From assembly GCA_016271365.2 (NCBI GenBank), contig CM057453.1, positions 500,129,001-500,193,000 of the forward strand: DNA of 64,000 nucleotides, written 5' to 3'. The notes under the pieces were generated by a model that worked only from the letters and a program-made list of their open reading frames with translations, was not told the DNA's origin and made no database searches. This stretch comes from Neoceratodus forsteri (Eukaryota > Chordata > Ceratodontiformes > Ceratodontidae). Shown here one piece after another: positions 42,007-51,842 of the stretch (the stretch's first letter is position 1; every line of letters starts with the position of its first letter). A program made the translations under genes and the position numbers.

Positions 42007-42229
42007 ATAGAGATTCACACATATTTTATAACTTCAGCTACGTAAGGGGGAAGAAAAGACAGAAACAGCAAGTGAAGGCAGAGAGATAGCGGGGGGGGGG
42101 ACATAGCGAGACCGTCAGAGTGGCCAGTTCCTAGAACTCACAAGAAAATTTGACTGCACAGTAAGAGATGCAAGAAACAGAACAGAAGAGGATAAAACAG
42201 ATCTTTACATTTAACTCTTTCTACATAAC
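42007..42229. other. Spacer between Gypsy LTR and resumed DIRS-2
   Basis: Purine-rich stretch with a G-run (42091-42100) and no open frame or family motif. It has no counterpart in DIRS-1, so it is either an additional small insertion or flanking sequence brought along by the Gypsy. Confidence 0.4.
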
Positions 42230-43240
42230 AAATGGGACAGGGTCTTATTCAACCCTGTCAAACTGGTCAAATAGGCTCCCAGCCCAGACTCAAGGCATCC
42301 ATCACGAGGATTTGCGAGGGCCGAGAGTTGAAAGGAGACTCCCTGAAGGAGACTGGCTGGCTGCAGCCACCACGACAGGACTCTCTTGATCGGGTTGGAG
42401 ACTGTGACCAACTGGTCCAGTCGATCCGTGCATTGATTGGACCCTTAATGTCCACTGAGGAACTCGCATGTGCAGTCGGGCGAGGGAAACCATGGCAATG
42501 GCCACTGTTATATGACCCAGAAAGCACAGGAACACCCTGGCAGGGACCTGGCGACTGGAGGAAACTAGACAGGCCAGGTCCATCAGGCGTTCCGCCCTGT
42601 CCATGGGCAGAAAGGTCATGCTCTGGGTGGTATCCAGAATGGCCCCTATGTTCTGGAGGTGCTGGCAATGGAGAGAGACAGGACACTGGTTGATTGATTG
42701 CGATCCCCAAGGCCTGAAATAGGTGAAGATGTATTCCAGAGTCTGGACCAGATGGTCCCTGGAGGGTGCCGGTAAGAGCCAATCATCCAGGTAAGGGAAC
42801 AAGCAGAAACCCTGCCTCCTCAGGGCAGCTGCCATCACAGCCAGGAACTTTGTAAAGACCCTGGGGGCAGAGAAAAGGCCAAAAGGTATGGCCCAGAATT
42901 GAAAATGGGCTCCCTGAAAGTGGAAGCAGAGGAAGCGTCAATGGGCAGAAAAAATCTGGATATGCAAGTATGCATCATGCATGTCCAGAGAACAGAGCCA
43001 ATACCTCCGGTGCAGGAGAAGCAACAACCCCTGAAGAGCGACCATCCTAAAACATTTGTATTCTATGTACACATTTAAAGTACTCAGATGTAGGATGGGC
43101 CAAAGGTCCCTGGTCTTTCTGGAGATGAGGAAGAAGTGGGAGCAGAAAGCCTTTCCCCCTTGAGATGAAGGGATGGGCTCTATGGCCCTATTTTTGCAGA
43201 AGAGCTTGAATTTCCTCTCAGACAAGGGGTAGGTGAGCTA
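42230..43240 (-). pseudogene. DIRS-2 reverse transcriptase and start of RNase H
   Basis: 43225-42938: IEPIPSSQGGKAFCSHFFL, SRKTRDLWPILHLSTLNVY, RYWLCSLDMHDAYLHIQIF (motif A Asp). 42838-42302: MAAALRRQGFCLFPYLDDWL with an intact YLDD (42782-42793), RDHLVQTLEYIFTYFRPWG, LQNIGAILDTTQSMTFLPMD and PARVFLCFLGHITVAIAMV. The RNase H start (TLNPRDGCLESGLGAYLTS, 42210-42300, with the first Asp degraded) follows. It is the best-preserved DIRS RT in the window, although still frame-shifted near 42880. Confidence 0.87.
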
Positions 43241-43290
43241 GGGGGTAAGAAGAGTTTACCAGAGGATTTCTGGAGGCCACTCTAGAAACT

Positions 43291-45442
43291 CTAGAATAGT
43301 GTCCGTGCTCTATGATCTGAAGCAACCAGTTGTCCGTGGTCATGATCCTCCACCCGTCCACATGGAGGAGAACCAACCGACAGCCTACCCATAACCCTTT
43401 CCGGAGAGGGGTCAGCTAAAGAATCAGGCGGTAGGAGCAGGCACGGGAGGCAACTGCAGGTGATCAATGTGTTCTGGTGGCAGAGGGAGGCCAACACAGC
43501 CTTTCACGTGCCCTGACCTTTGACAGGCTGGCAGGCGTGCTTACAGGAGGAGCGGCGAAAGGAAGGATGCTGATCCACCCTAGATTGGGTGTGGTACACC
43601 GAGTGTACCAACCGAAGGGCATGGCCCAACTCCTGGAGGGTGGAATTTTTATCCTGAACATCCCCTCCAAAGAGGATGGAGCCCCGAAAGGGGGCATCCA
43701 AAATGCTGGACTGCACATCTGAGGCAAAACCAGATACCTGGAGCCACGAAGGCACCATAGGCAGACACCAGCGGCTGCTCCCCTGCCCGAGCCATCCACG
43801 GCACCATAAGCAGCCCGAAGAACATGGTTTACCAACATGGGAGCCTGACTTAAGAAGCTGGATGAGCTGTGTTTTGCTGAGATCCTCGGGCAAAGCCTGA
43901 ACGAGGTCTCTGGCCTGGATCCAGAGGCCATTCTGATATTGGACCATATGGGCTAGGTAGTTAACGCCCACACAGCCAGGGTAGAGACGCAAAGACATGC
44001 TTACACAGATAGTCCAACTGCCTGGATTCCTCATCCAGGGGGAGATCACTAAGGTGCTTGGGCATCTTGGTACTGTCATGTGCCATGCTGATGACCACTG
44101 AGTCAGCCTTAGGAAGGCCCCCCAAGAAGGGCTTACCAGCTGGAGCATGGTAGAGCCTGTCCGCCCTCTTAGGTAGCAGAGGATTAGAAGAAGGGTGATT
44201 CCAAGCAGCCCTGGTGACATCATCGTAAGAGTCAATCAGGGATGGAACCACCATGGGGAGGGCATCCCACTGCCTCAAATAAACCACCAGGTTATGCCTC
44301 TCTAGGTTTTGGTCCTCCGTTTCCCAGCCCATGATGGACTAGAAGTGTCTTATGATGGCCACAAATAATGGATTGTCAGGAGGGGACTTAGGAACCACTT
44401 TGGTGTGCTCTTCACCCTCGGAAGATTCCCCTGGGGTGGAGGAAGACTCAGAGTTGTCCAAGTCATCCTCATTTGGCTCCTTCTGATCACTCTCAGATGG
44501 CGCATGACCTTCCTGCCAAGAGACAGAAATGACATGGGGTCAGAACCCGGAGGACACCAGCATCTAGGGATCACCGGCACCAGCCCGTCCTTGATCGTGG
44601 GGCAAATTTTCCCTTACTAGCTGCCGGGGGCATGCCAGAGGTAGACCCTGACAGGCAGAGGTGTACTTCTGTATGAAGGACCACCACGTAGAAAACAGGG
44701 TGTGGTAGTCCACCAGAGCAGGGAAATTGTAATCTGGTGGCTAAGGGTAAGATGACGCCAGCAGCACCAACACCAGCCAGGCCACTGGCTGAGAGCCCAT
44801 GGAAGAAATCAGCCTGAGCATCAGGGGCTCAGGGACAGGAGACAAAGTTCCCTGCCCCAAAGAGCCACCACCCGTTACAGAAATGAGGGCAGGCGGCTGT
44901 GCCACTAGCAGCCCAGCACAAGCATGGGCTGGCGGGGCCATAGGGGCCGACCACCCCATGGGAGGACAACCCAAATACGGTCAAGGGCTTATGCAGTGAC
45001 TGCGAGCAGGAAGCATACCGGTCCTGGTGCTTGTCCTGGGTGCTTATGCTTCCCCACCAGATTTCTCCCAAGACTGAGAAGAACAGGAAGCCCCAGAAGA
45101 CTGAGCCAGTGAGGACAAAAAGCTCCTGGCCTCCAGCTCCTTTTCCATTGAGACCAACTTCTGCTTGATGATATGGTTCGCCAGTATTTTAAGATGACGT
45201 CTTTTGAGTGACCTGGTTGAACTTCTGGCAAATCTGGCAGACTTCAGTGTTGTGGTTGGGCCTAGGCAAAGGATGCATGCAGAGTGGCCATCTTTTTCAG
45301 GAATTTGTTTGATACAGGCACACTTTGTGGAGCGGTCGAAAGACGAGGCAGGTGGAGGAGATATAAACTCGATGTGGAAATACCGAAAAATCAATGTCTG
45401 TACTAAAGAAAAAGGAAAATAAAAAAAGCATGGCAAGCACAA
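43291..45442 (-). pseudogene. DIRS-2 gag, broken
   Basis: The N-terminal part 45442-45044 reads SPPPASSFDRSTKCACIKQI, PEKDGHSACILCLGPTTTLK, then HIIKQKLVSMEKELEARSF. The middle is 44974-44741. 44332-43504 has YLRQWDALPMVVPSLIDSYD, KADSVVISMAHDSTKMPKH, YLAHMVQYQNGLWIQARDLV and QALPEDLSKTQLIQLLKSG. The CxxC and CLG zinc positions are kept, while the last CxxC is frame-shifted (SARFARS). The original start codon has decayed (an MSS-like start in DIRS-3 reads IEFIS here). Confidence 0.8.
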
Positions 45443-45690
45443 GTAATGGCAACTAGCTTTAGCCGCGGCGTCCGCTAAAGTTCGACGTGTGCAAATCGAA
45501 GGCAGGAAAGAACTAAGAAGGGTGTAGGGGACCGCCCACCTTTATAGGATAGGACAACGTCAGACGGTGCCGTTGGCGGTCCCATGTGGTAGACTGCTAG
45601 CTAGAAAGTTTCCATATGGGCCTGGTGGCTAATTCCTACCAGTACTGGCCTGCTCCAAGAGCTTTCCTCGAAGTAAGATCTAACTGAACC
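45443..45690 (-). promoter_or_regulatory. 5' inverted repeat of DIRS-2
   Basis: The outer end 45640-45690 (cctgctccaagagctttcct, cgaagtaagatc) and the ctgctagctagaaag word (45594-45608) identify the DIRS terminus. The TATA-like tttatagga (45541-45549) and a CRE-like aacgtcag (45556-45563) are more degraded than in DIRS-1. It marks the right end of the host DIRS that began at 25642. Confidence 0.7.
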
Positions 45691-45714
45691 CTTTGTAGGG
45701 CTATTCAATAGCTC

Positions 45715-47358
45715 AATTCAGGCAGGAGTAGTTACAAAAGACTAAAGAACCGTGGACATAGTCCCGCTCCATGGGGGGGGAGCAGAAGCAACTGGGTAAC
45801 TTGAGACCTGTCAGTCTTACCTCTATTGTGGGTAAACTGATGGAGACACTAGTCAAAGAGTACTTTGTGGACTACATGGAGAGCAATGGACTCCAGGATA
45901 ATAAACAGCATGGGTTTGTGGCAGTGAGATCTTGTCAATATTCTTTGCTGGAGTATGAGAGTTGTGGATAAGGACCATGCTGTGAGTCAACTGTAATGTC
46001 AGCATGACATTCGACTCGTGCCTCACAGAAAGCTGCTGAAGAAGCTAGGCAATCTGGGTGCAGCGAAAAACACAGATGGGTGAGAAAGCGGTTGGAAGGG
46101 AGACAGAAGAGTGTTTGTGGTTACAGAGTCAAATCAGAAAAGGAGGAGGTCCCCAATGGAGTGCCACAAGGACTGGTCCCGGATCCAGTCCTTTTTTTTG
46201 TCTTATCTATTTATGCTCCATACCCCAGGGCCCCAGTCTGCCACTCCTTCAGGCTCTGCATCGTCCTAGCTGCCTGCTGGTCTCACCCCTGCTGCCACTC
46301 TCCGCTGGTCACGGGGGGGTCCGACTCTAACCCTATCAGAAGGGCCCCTCCCCCCCGGTGGCAGAACAGGGAGGAGGAGAAGTCTGAACACTATACCCCT
46401 GAGCAGACGCAGGAGACGGAGGTGGTGCGCTCTGGGCACCATGGCGTGCGGGGGACAGGATGCAGTCATCTGGTGGGACTAGAGCAGGACCAGTTTCTGT
46501 TTTCTGGCTTCATCCTCCCACAGAAGCATGCACGACAGCTATGTCCTGGAGTGGGGAAGTCCAGCAGTGCGTGGTCACCCATGCCGCCATGGAATTCACC
46601 ATTCCACTACCAGGAGCCGCTATGACAGCAGTGCAATGCCCCCTCCGAGGGACGCCTCTGAACCCCCTCCCTGCCAGCTCCCTCTCCTGACGTCTGAGTT
46701 TGGGGCACGAACGCGGGTTGCCAGCATGCAGAGTGAACACCCATCACTCAGCCAGCCCCGTGACACTATCTAGTCCTTTTAATACGTTTATCAGTGACAT
46801 AGGAAAAGGAATCCAGGGCAAGCTGTGTCTCTTCACAGATGACACAAAGCTCTGTGGCATGGTAGACAGTGAGGATGAGGTTAGGGAGATGAAGAGAGAC
46901 TTGCAAACACTAGAGAGGTGGTCAAAGAATTGGCAGTTCCAAATCAATTCCAGAAAGTGCGATGATGCACACAGGAACAAGAACCCCGCAGAGTACTGGA
47001 TGAGGGGTTAAGCTGGGCATGACCTCTGAGGAAACAGACCTGGGGGTCACCATCAGTGATTCCCTAAAACAATCAAGCCAGTGTAACAAGTACAGTAAGG
47101 CAAACACAATGCTGGGGTTTATAGGAAGAGGTACTGACAGCAGAAGGAAGGAAGTATTACTACTTCTCTATAGAACACTGGTGAGGCCCCACCTGGAGTT
47201 CTGTGCCCAGTTCTGGAGTCCTCACCTAAGGAAAGATATGGACAGGCTGGAGACAGTGCAACATAGGGTGGCCAAAATGTTTCAGGGATAGCAGGGCAGA
47301 TCTTACGAGGATCGTCTCAAGGAACTGAACATGTACTCTTTGAAGACCAGACAAGAGA
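45715..47358 (+). mobile_element. CR1 LINE fragment, 5' and 3' truncated (copy D)
   Basis: ORF2 only. EQKQLGNLRPVSLTSIVGKL followed by METLVKEYFVDYMESNGLQD (45771-45930), HKMPHRKLLKKL-like sequence near 46030, GVPQGLVPDPVLF (46160-46198), then an insertion (46196-46771), NTFISDIGKGIQGKLCLFTD followed by DTKLC (46780-46860, catalytic FTDDT), NSRKCDDAHRNKNPAEYW, LGVTISDSLKQSSQCNKYSK and LVRPHLEFCAQFWSPHLRKD (47019-47291). The final LKELNMYSLKTRQEKG ends at about 47358, where the CR1 match stops without the usual 3' repeats. Confidence 0.85.
46196..46771. mobile_element. 576-bp GC-rich insertion in CR1 copy D, 9-bp duplication
   Basis: The 9-bp word agtcctttt occurs at 46187-46195 and again at 46772-46780, and removing everything between restores the CR1 reading PVLF-NTFISD. 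The insert starts with a T-run (46192-46199, part of it in the duplication), then GC-rich sequence to tgacactatct. The T-run at one end suggests a poly(A)-tailed retroposon on the minus strand; a 9-bp duplication would also fit some DNA transposons. No recognised protein or tRNA-like head is visible. Confidence 0.65.
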
Positions 47359-47365
47359 AAGGTTC

Positions 47366-47584
47366 CCTGCCCAGTGGAACACCAATTTCAGGTTCCAAGG
47401 AAACGGAAAAAATGTCCTTCCTCCCAGGGTAAGACAGTGGTTCCCAGAAGAAGTTCTAGATTGGCTAAATTTTCTACAAGAACCTCCGGAAACTGCTCTC
47501 TTCAACAAGTTTGAGGTACTGCAGGAAAATAAATCTTGGGGACACTTAGATCTAGGTGATATGGACTCAAGACACTTCTTCTAG
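47366..47584 (+). other. Unidentified open frame after CR1 copy D
   Basis: An open frame of about 72 codons without its own ATG: AQWNTNFRFQGNGKNVLPPR, then RQWFPEEVLDWLNFLQEPPE, TALFNKFEVLQENKSW and DLGDMDSRHFF, ending in TAG at 47582-47584. The amino-acid composition is protein-like (Trp/Phe/Glu-rich with helical spacing). It could be the end of an unrecognised gene or the tail of another retroelement. I do not recognise the family. Confidence 0.35.
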
Positions 47585-47829
47585 AAAGCCTTCTTCCTCG
47601 CATCCTTCAGCAGCAGCCGATAGGAGTACCACCCAACACAGAAGATAGCAGAAGCAGACTATTGCTGCTTTAGAGGGCATTATCTGATGTATTTAGTGTC
47701 TGACCCACCCGCTACATATGTTTCATTACCCAGCTACAAACTGCCTCCCTTAACGCCTACAGTATTAGGAACCAGAGGAACAGTGGTGCAGATATTTTCC
47801 CTATTGCTAGAGGCCACATTTAATAATTT

Positions 47830-48185
47830 AATATATGTTTGTTTTTGTTTTTTTACAAGAAACCTGGAGAGCCACAACACGTATCTTCTTACAATATTTA
47901 AAAGACTGTCTCTGGGGTCCTTGTTTTGGTCATTCGGTGAGGATAGGGCTGATGATGTAGAAATCTTGTTTCAGGGTACAGATTTTAAGGTTGATCGCTT
48001 AGTGAATATTCCCCCTAAGACAGTCTTGCTCTTAGATCTACAATGTAAAGATAGGAAACTTCACTGTACAAATGTATATGTCCTGCAGAACAAACCGGGC
48101 AGGGTGGCCTTGTTTGATTTGATCCAGCCCTGTTTGGCTACATCCAGGAAAATTATTTTAGGAGGCGATTACAACTGAACTTCAG
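47830..48185 (+). pseudogene. L1-type endonuclease fragment
   Basis: The plus strand reads DDVEILFQGTDFKVDRLVNI, PPKTVLLLDLQCKDRKLHCT, NVYVLQNKPGRVALFDLIQ, then LATSRKIILGGDYN with the GGDYN catalytic Asp-x-Asn of L1-type endonucleases, and a stop at 48176. The N-terminal NxNG block is lost. The N-terminal open part (47687-47860) has no endonuclease motif and may be non-coding. Confidence 0.82.
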
Positions 48186-49714
48186 ATTTTACTCTCTGTA
48201 GTAACTGTGGCAAAAGGGTTTACTGTGATTCAGTTGTCTTAAAGAGCTAGTGTAATGGGGCTAGTTTGAGGTACATTTCTAACTGAGGTGTGTTTTTATG
48301 ATCAATCAAGTAAACATACAGTATATATTCACAACGTTTTTTAGTATGACTTATTCTGAGCACTATGTATTTAGAGCATTTCACAACTCTCTCCGATTCT
48401 GTTGTGAGCTGTGTACTGTGTGTACCTTTGGGTCCTGAGTGGATGTGATGACATGGGGGAAGTTTGAACTATTCCAGGCAGCTTACTGTTGTGTCTCACG
48501 GGATTTGCAGTGGTAATTAATTATACCAGATGCTTGCTTACTGCGGATGAATGATAAGCTAATGATAGCCCAACCAAGCTGTCTTTAAAGCAACCCCTGC
48601 CTAACAAGCTGTTAACTGCCTTTCACACCAATCAGTAAATGCCACTGTGTTCCATTCAGCAGTCGGGATCGCTGTCTTATCTGTTACTTTCCTGTGTACT
48701 CAATTTCTCTCCACAGCCTAACTGGTCTGTATGTTCTACCAGGTCCTGCTCCCAATCTACTGTTTCAGGCTGACTAGTTTGTTTGGTTTCCCCAGATCAC
48801 TGCAGCTTATCTCTAAACACACAGGAAGGAGGGCAAAAATGGGCTCCTTCAGGATCGCGGCTGCTCCCTAGCCCATTCAATGCTTTTTAACTTTAGCTGC
48901 AGTGCGGTTTTAATCCAGGAGCTCTCCTGCCGCTTGTTCTGCCCCCCTCCCCGGATTTACATCAAAATTACCATGGGGCACTTCAACTAAACCCATGGAG
49001 TGATTTCACATGCTGGTGGCCAGTGCCACCTCTGCCGACCTGCATAAAAAGCCCCGCATCAAGGGACAATAAGTTAGCCGAGGAACGCCTTCACCTACTG
49101 GTGGTTTCTGCCTCTCGCTCATGATCTGGAGTTTGACAGAGCTACAAGTGTGACTCTTTGCAGTAATCCCCAGAATACATTATCAGAGTGCCATGTTTCC
49201 ATACTACTAAAACCCATTTAATTTTTTACCTCATGGCTCACGGCTAACCCTGATTGCTTACTTTACTCTGCCTGCATCCCACCTCCACAATCTCGCCGAG
49301 TCTATGAACGAGTTCTGATAACATGTAAAAAAAAGTAAGCTGTATATTTATTTACTGCTCAGTACACTCAATTTTATTTACTGTAATACTGGAGGAGATA
49401 CTGACTGTGGTGAAGTGACATCTGCTGGGCGGGCTCAGTATTTGTCTAACTTCTTAACAATGCTACAGTTAAGTTCTTACTGTTGACAGACTGACATGTT
49501 CCCCCTATCACGTCACTACCGCTGTTCAACCTGCCATATGGTGGCGGTCACCGCTTGTAGTTCCAGAGATGAATAACGTGGGAAAATGTATAAATACACA
49601 AATATCAGCCTGCTACTATTAATGAAAATCATGTATGACTACTTTATGGTATGAGACTGTGAGGCAAGCGGTGTTACACTGATTCCGCTACACTATTATA
49701 GCTCTTTAAGTGAG
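48186..49714. other. Unidentified stretch inside the L1-type ORF2
   Basis: About 1.5 kb between two parts of one endonuclease domain, so it is probably inserted. I see no open frame longer than about 60 codons, no LTR pair and no terminal inverted repeat. The left half contains aatcaagtaaacatacagta; the right half has no clear repeat. GC content varies from AT-rich (48240-48420) to balanced. Confidence 0.45.
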
Positions 49715-50440
49715 ATTGTGTCAGTTGCTGGATTGACAGATATACAGAATGCTAGCCCATCCTACTAAAGATGCCATTTGTCTTAGAGGTCAGTCAGCCG
49801 ACAGAATAGATTTCTTTTCTTGTCATGAGCACTTTCCATCCAGAGTATCACCACTGCTCCTTCTGTGGAATTTTCTGACCACCTCCTACGTGGATGGTGC
49901 ACACGGGTAACATCTCCCCTAGCAGTTTATATATGGAGGTTTAACTCTTCAGCTGTTCACTCTACAGATATGCAAAAAGAAGTTCGTAACATCCTGGCTG
50001 CCAGGGCTAAATGGAAACAAATTCATATTTGCATTATTTAAAACTAAAGGAACAATTACAAAGAGTAACCTCTCTGGCACAAGATGGTACTGGTTGGTAT
50101 GCTGAGTAAATTCAACACCTTAAGCTGGAGATGGAGCGATACCAATATGACAGGGCACCATCTTTAGAAACTGAGCTGAAGTATATCATTCACAAGTCAC
50201 ATTATTGGGATCCATAAATGGCCTGTAAGGAAAGGACTGAGGCATCCTTTATTACTGTACTGAAAGACACTACTGTTTCTCTAGTTATGAGTATACCTAA
50301 GTTGTTAAACCTGATAGACCAGCATGTGCAAGAGACTTTTGGGCCCCTCCCCCAGGTATGGGGTAGCCTCTATTACTTCCTTGATAACCCCATTCCCTTT
50401 GCCTTACCTTGACAGAAAAATGCTAATAGCACCAATTGCC
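49715..50440 (+). pseudogene. L1-type ORF2, endonuclease end and RT start
   Basis: The plus strand gives ECxPSYxRCHLS-type sequence near 49750, then the frame DIFFLVMSTFHPE-like with SADRIDFF and VEFSDHLL (49795-49890), the SDH-like catalytic block of L1-type endonucleases. LEMERYQYDRAPSLETELKY (50130-50190) and ACKERTEASFITVLKDTTVS (50218-50400) are the linker before the RT domain. Interrupted by several stops. Confidence 0.7.
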
Positions 50441-50466
50441 AAGTTATGACAGTTATTCCAGCTCTG

Positions 50467-51842
50467 AAATAAGAAAAAATTACTTACCATAGTAATCTTG
50501 CCTCTTCCAATGAAATCTTAATATATTCTGACAAAATGCAGTATGGTCTCACCATAGGACTGCCCCGTAGCCAAAATGGTTACTAGAACCTATGCAAATG
50601 GTGGAATGCTAGGCTCGAGTTCGGTTTTCAAACCACTGTCCCTGGCTGTACTTCCTGCAACCATCAAATACTTATGGAGCATGCATAAATAATCTAACTA
50701 AGCTATCCTAATACACAACTAATCCCCTTCCCAAATAACCAACCCATTTTCAAACGGTGTGGGCATCTCTAAGACTCATATCACAGATGCCGAAGAAAAG
50801 AAACCGTAACAACAACAGGTTTGCAATGGGATATGGAGAGCTGGATTGCAGTGCCCATTAGATTCCACTAGGGGAGGTAGGGTGGGAGTTCAGAATACAG
50901 TAAGATTCCCTTGGAAGAAACAAGATTATTATGGTAAGTAATTTTTTCTTCAAATCCCAGGAAATCTTACTGTATTCTGACAAAATGCAGACTTCCCAAG
51001 CAGTACCTTTGGAGGTGGGCATAGAACCTATTTGAGAAACAGGCTGTGCAGTACTGCTGTGCCAAACTTGGCAACACTTCTGGTCTGGATATCCAAGCAG
51101 TAATGCGCGGTGAATGTGTGGACAGTCTTCCAGGTAGCTGCTTTGCAGATTCTTAACAAGGGAATATCCCTGGCAGCTGCCAGGGAAGCAGCTGTTCTCC
51201 TGGTAGAGTGGGCCCTGAGGCCCGTAGGGGGCTCTTTGCCCACCTTGCTGTAGCAGAACTGAATATAAGACACAATCCAGAGAAAAAAAGGGTGACTTCT
51301 CTACATCTCTTTTTTTTTTCTCTTTGGTCGGTTCAGAGATCAAAACAATAACAGCTGAGGGTTAGCCTGGTAAAAACAGTGCCCAAGAAATCCGGTCACC
51401 AGAGAAATTAGAATCAAACAATATATAAACCAAACTACCTTTCACAGAATAAGTAAAGTCCGGTTCTTTCCCAGTTAGAAAAAAATGGCAAGGAACCGAA
51501 AAACTTATCGAAAATACGCTAATCTAAACTAGTCTACCTGTAAACCGAGGACAGTGCTTCAAAAAACAGAGAGAAATAAACAGTACTTAGAAAACTATTA
51601 AAAACAAATAGTCTTCAAGAAAGTAAAGAAGAGCTCTCCGGAGACTTCTTGCTGAGGCAAGCAGAGTAAAGAATCTGACAGCTGCAGGAAGTACAACCAG
51701 GGACAGTGGGTTGAAAACCAAGCTCGAGCCTAGCATTCCACCATTTGCATTGGTTTTATTAATCATTTCAGCTCCGGGACAATCCAATGGTGAGACCATA
51801 CTGCATTTTGTCAGAATACAGTAACATTTCCTGGGGTTTGAA
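50467..51842 (-). mobile_element. DIRS-4: 1.4-kb non-autonomous DIRS
   Basis: The left inverted repeat begins at 50467 (aagaaaaaattacttacc, aaaatgcagtatggtctcac). The internal complementary region is at 50883-50998 (attatggtaagtaatttttt, aatcccaggaaatcttactg). The right inverted repeat ends at 51842 (gtgagaccatactgcattt, cctggggtttgaa). The left end pairs with the first half of the complementary region and the right end with its second half, exactly as in a circular DIRS intermediate. Only a recombinase fragment lies between; gag, RT and RNase H are missing. It is a different family from DIRS-1, -2 and -3. No target duplication was found, as expected. Confidence 0.85.
51028..51343 (-). pseudogene. 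DIRS-4 tyrosine recombinase C-terminal domain
   Basis: The minus strand encodes SYIQFCYSKVGKEPPTGLRA, HSTRRTAASLAAARDIPLLR, ICKAATWKTVHTFTAHYCL. The catalytic H-x-x-R (HSTR) and the tyrosine in HYCLD are both present, and the helix LRICKAATW matches the DICAAATW block of the other family. The first catalytic Arg and the arm domain are missing. In this part of the protein it is the most complete recombinase catalytic set in the window. Confidence 0.87.

Larger units (their letters stand above)
25642..45690 (-). mobile_element. DIRS-2: host DIRS carrying CR1, DIRS-3 and Gypsy insertions
   Basis: I read four separated blocks as one element, because each break rejoins matching sequence. 25642-25904 is the 3' inverted repeat and 30578-31590 is the internal complementary region, recombinase and spacer. 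37993-38570 is the rest of the spacer and RNase H, and 42230-45690 is RNase H, RT, gag and the 5' inverted repeat. The breaks are CR1 copy C, DIRS-3 and a Gypsy. At the DIRS-3 break, the left side ends in the spacer at gggtaagggca and the right side resumes at tggaggttcc, which are neighbours in DIRS-1 (about 15288-15310). All frames are broken. Confidence 0.8.

Noticed and set aside
37993..45690. Separate fourth DIRS element in tandem after DIRS-3
   Set aside because: Its left end begins in mid-spacer exactly where DIRS-2 stops at 31590, so it is the remainder of DIRS-2.
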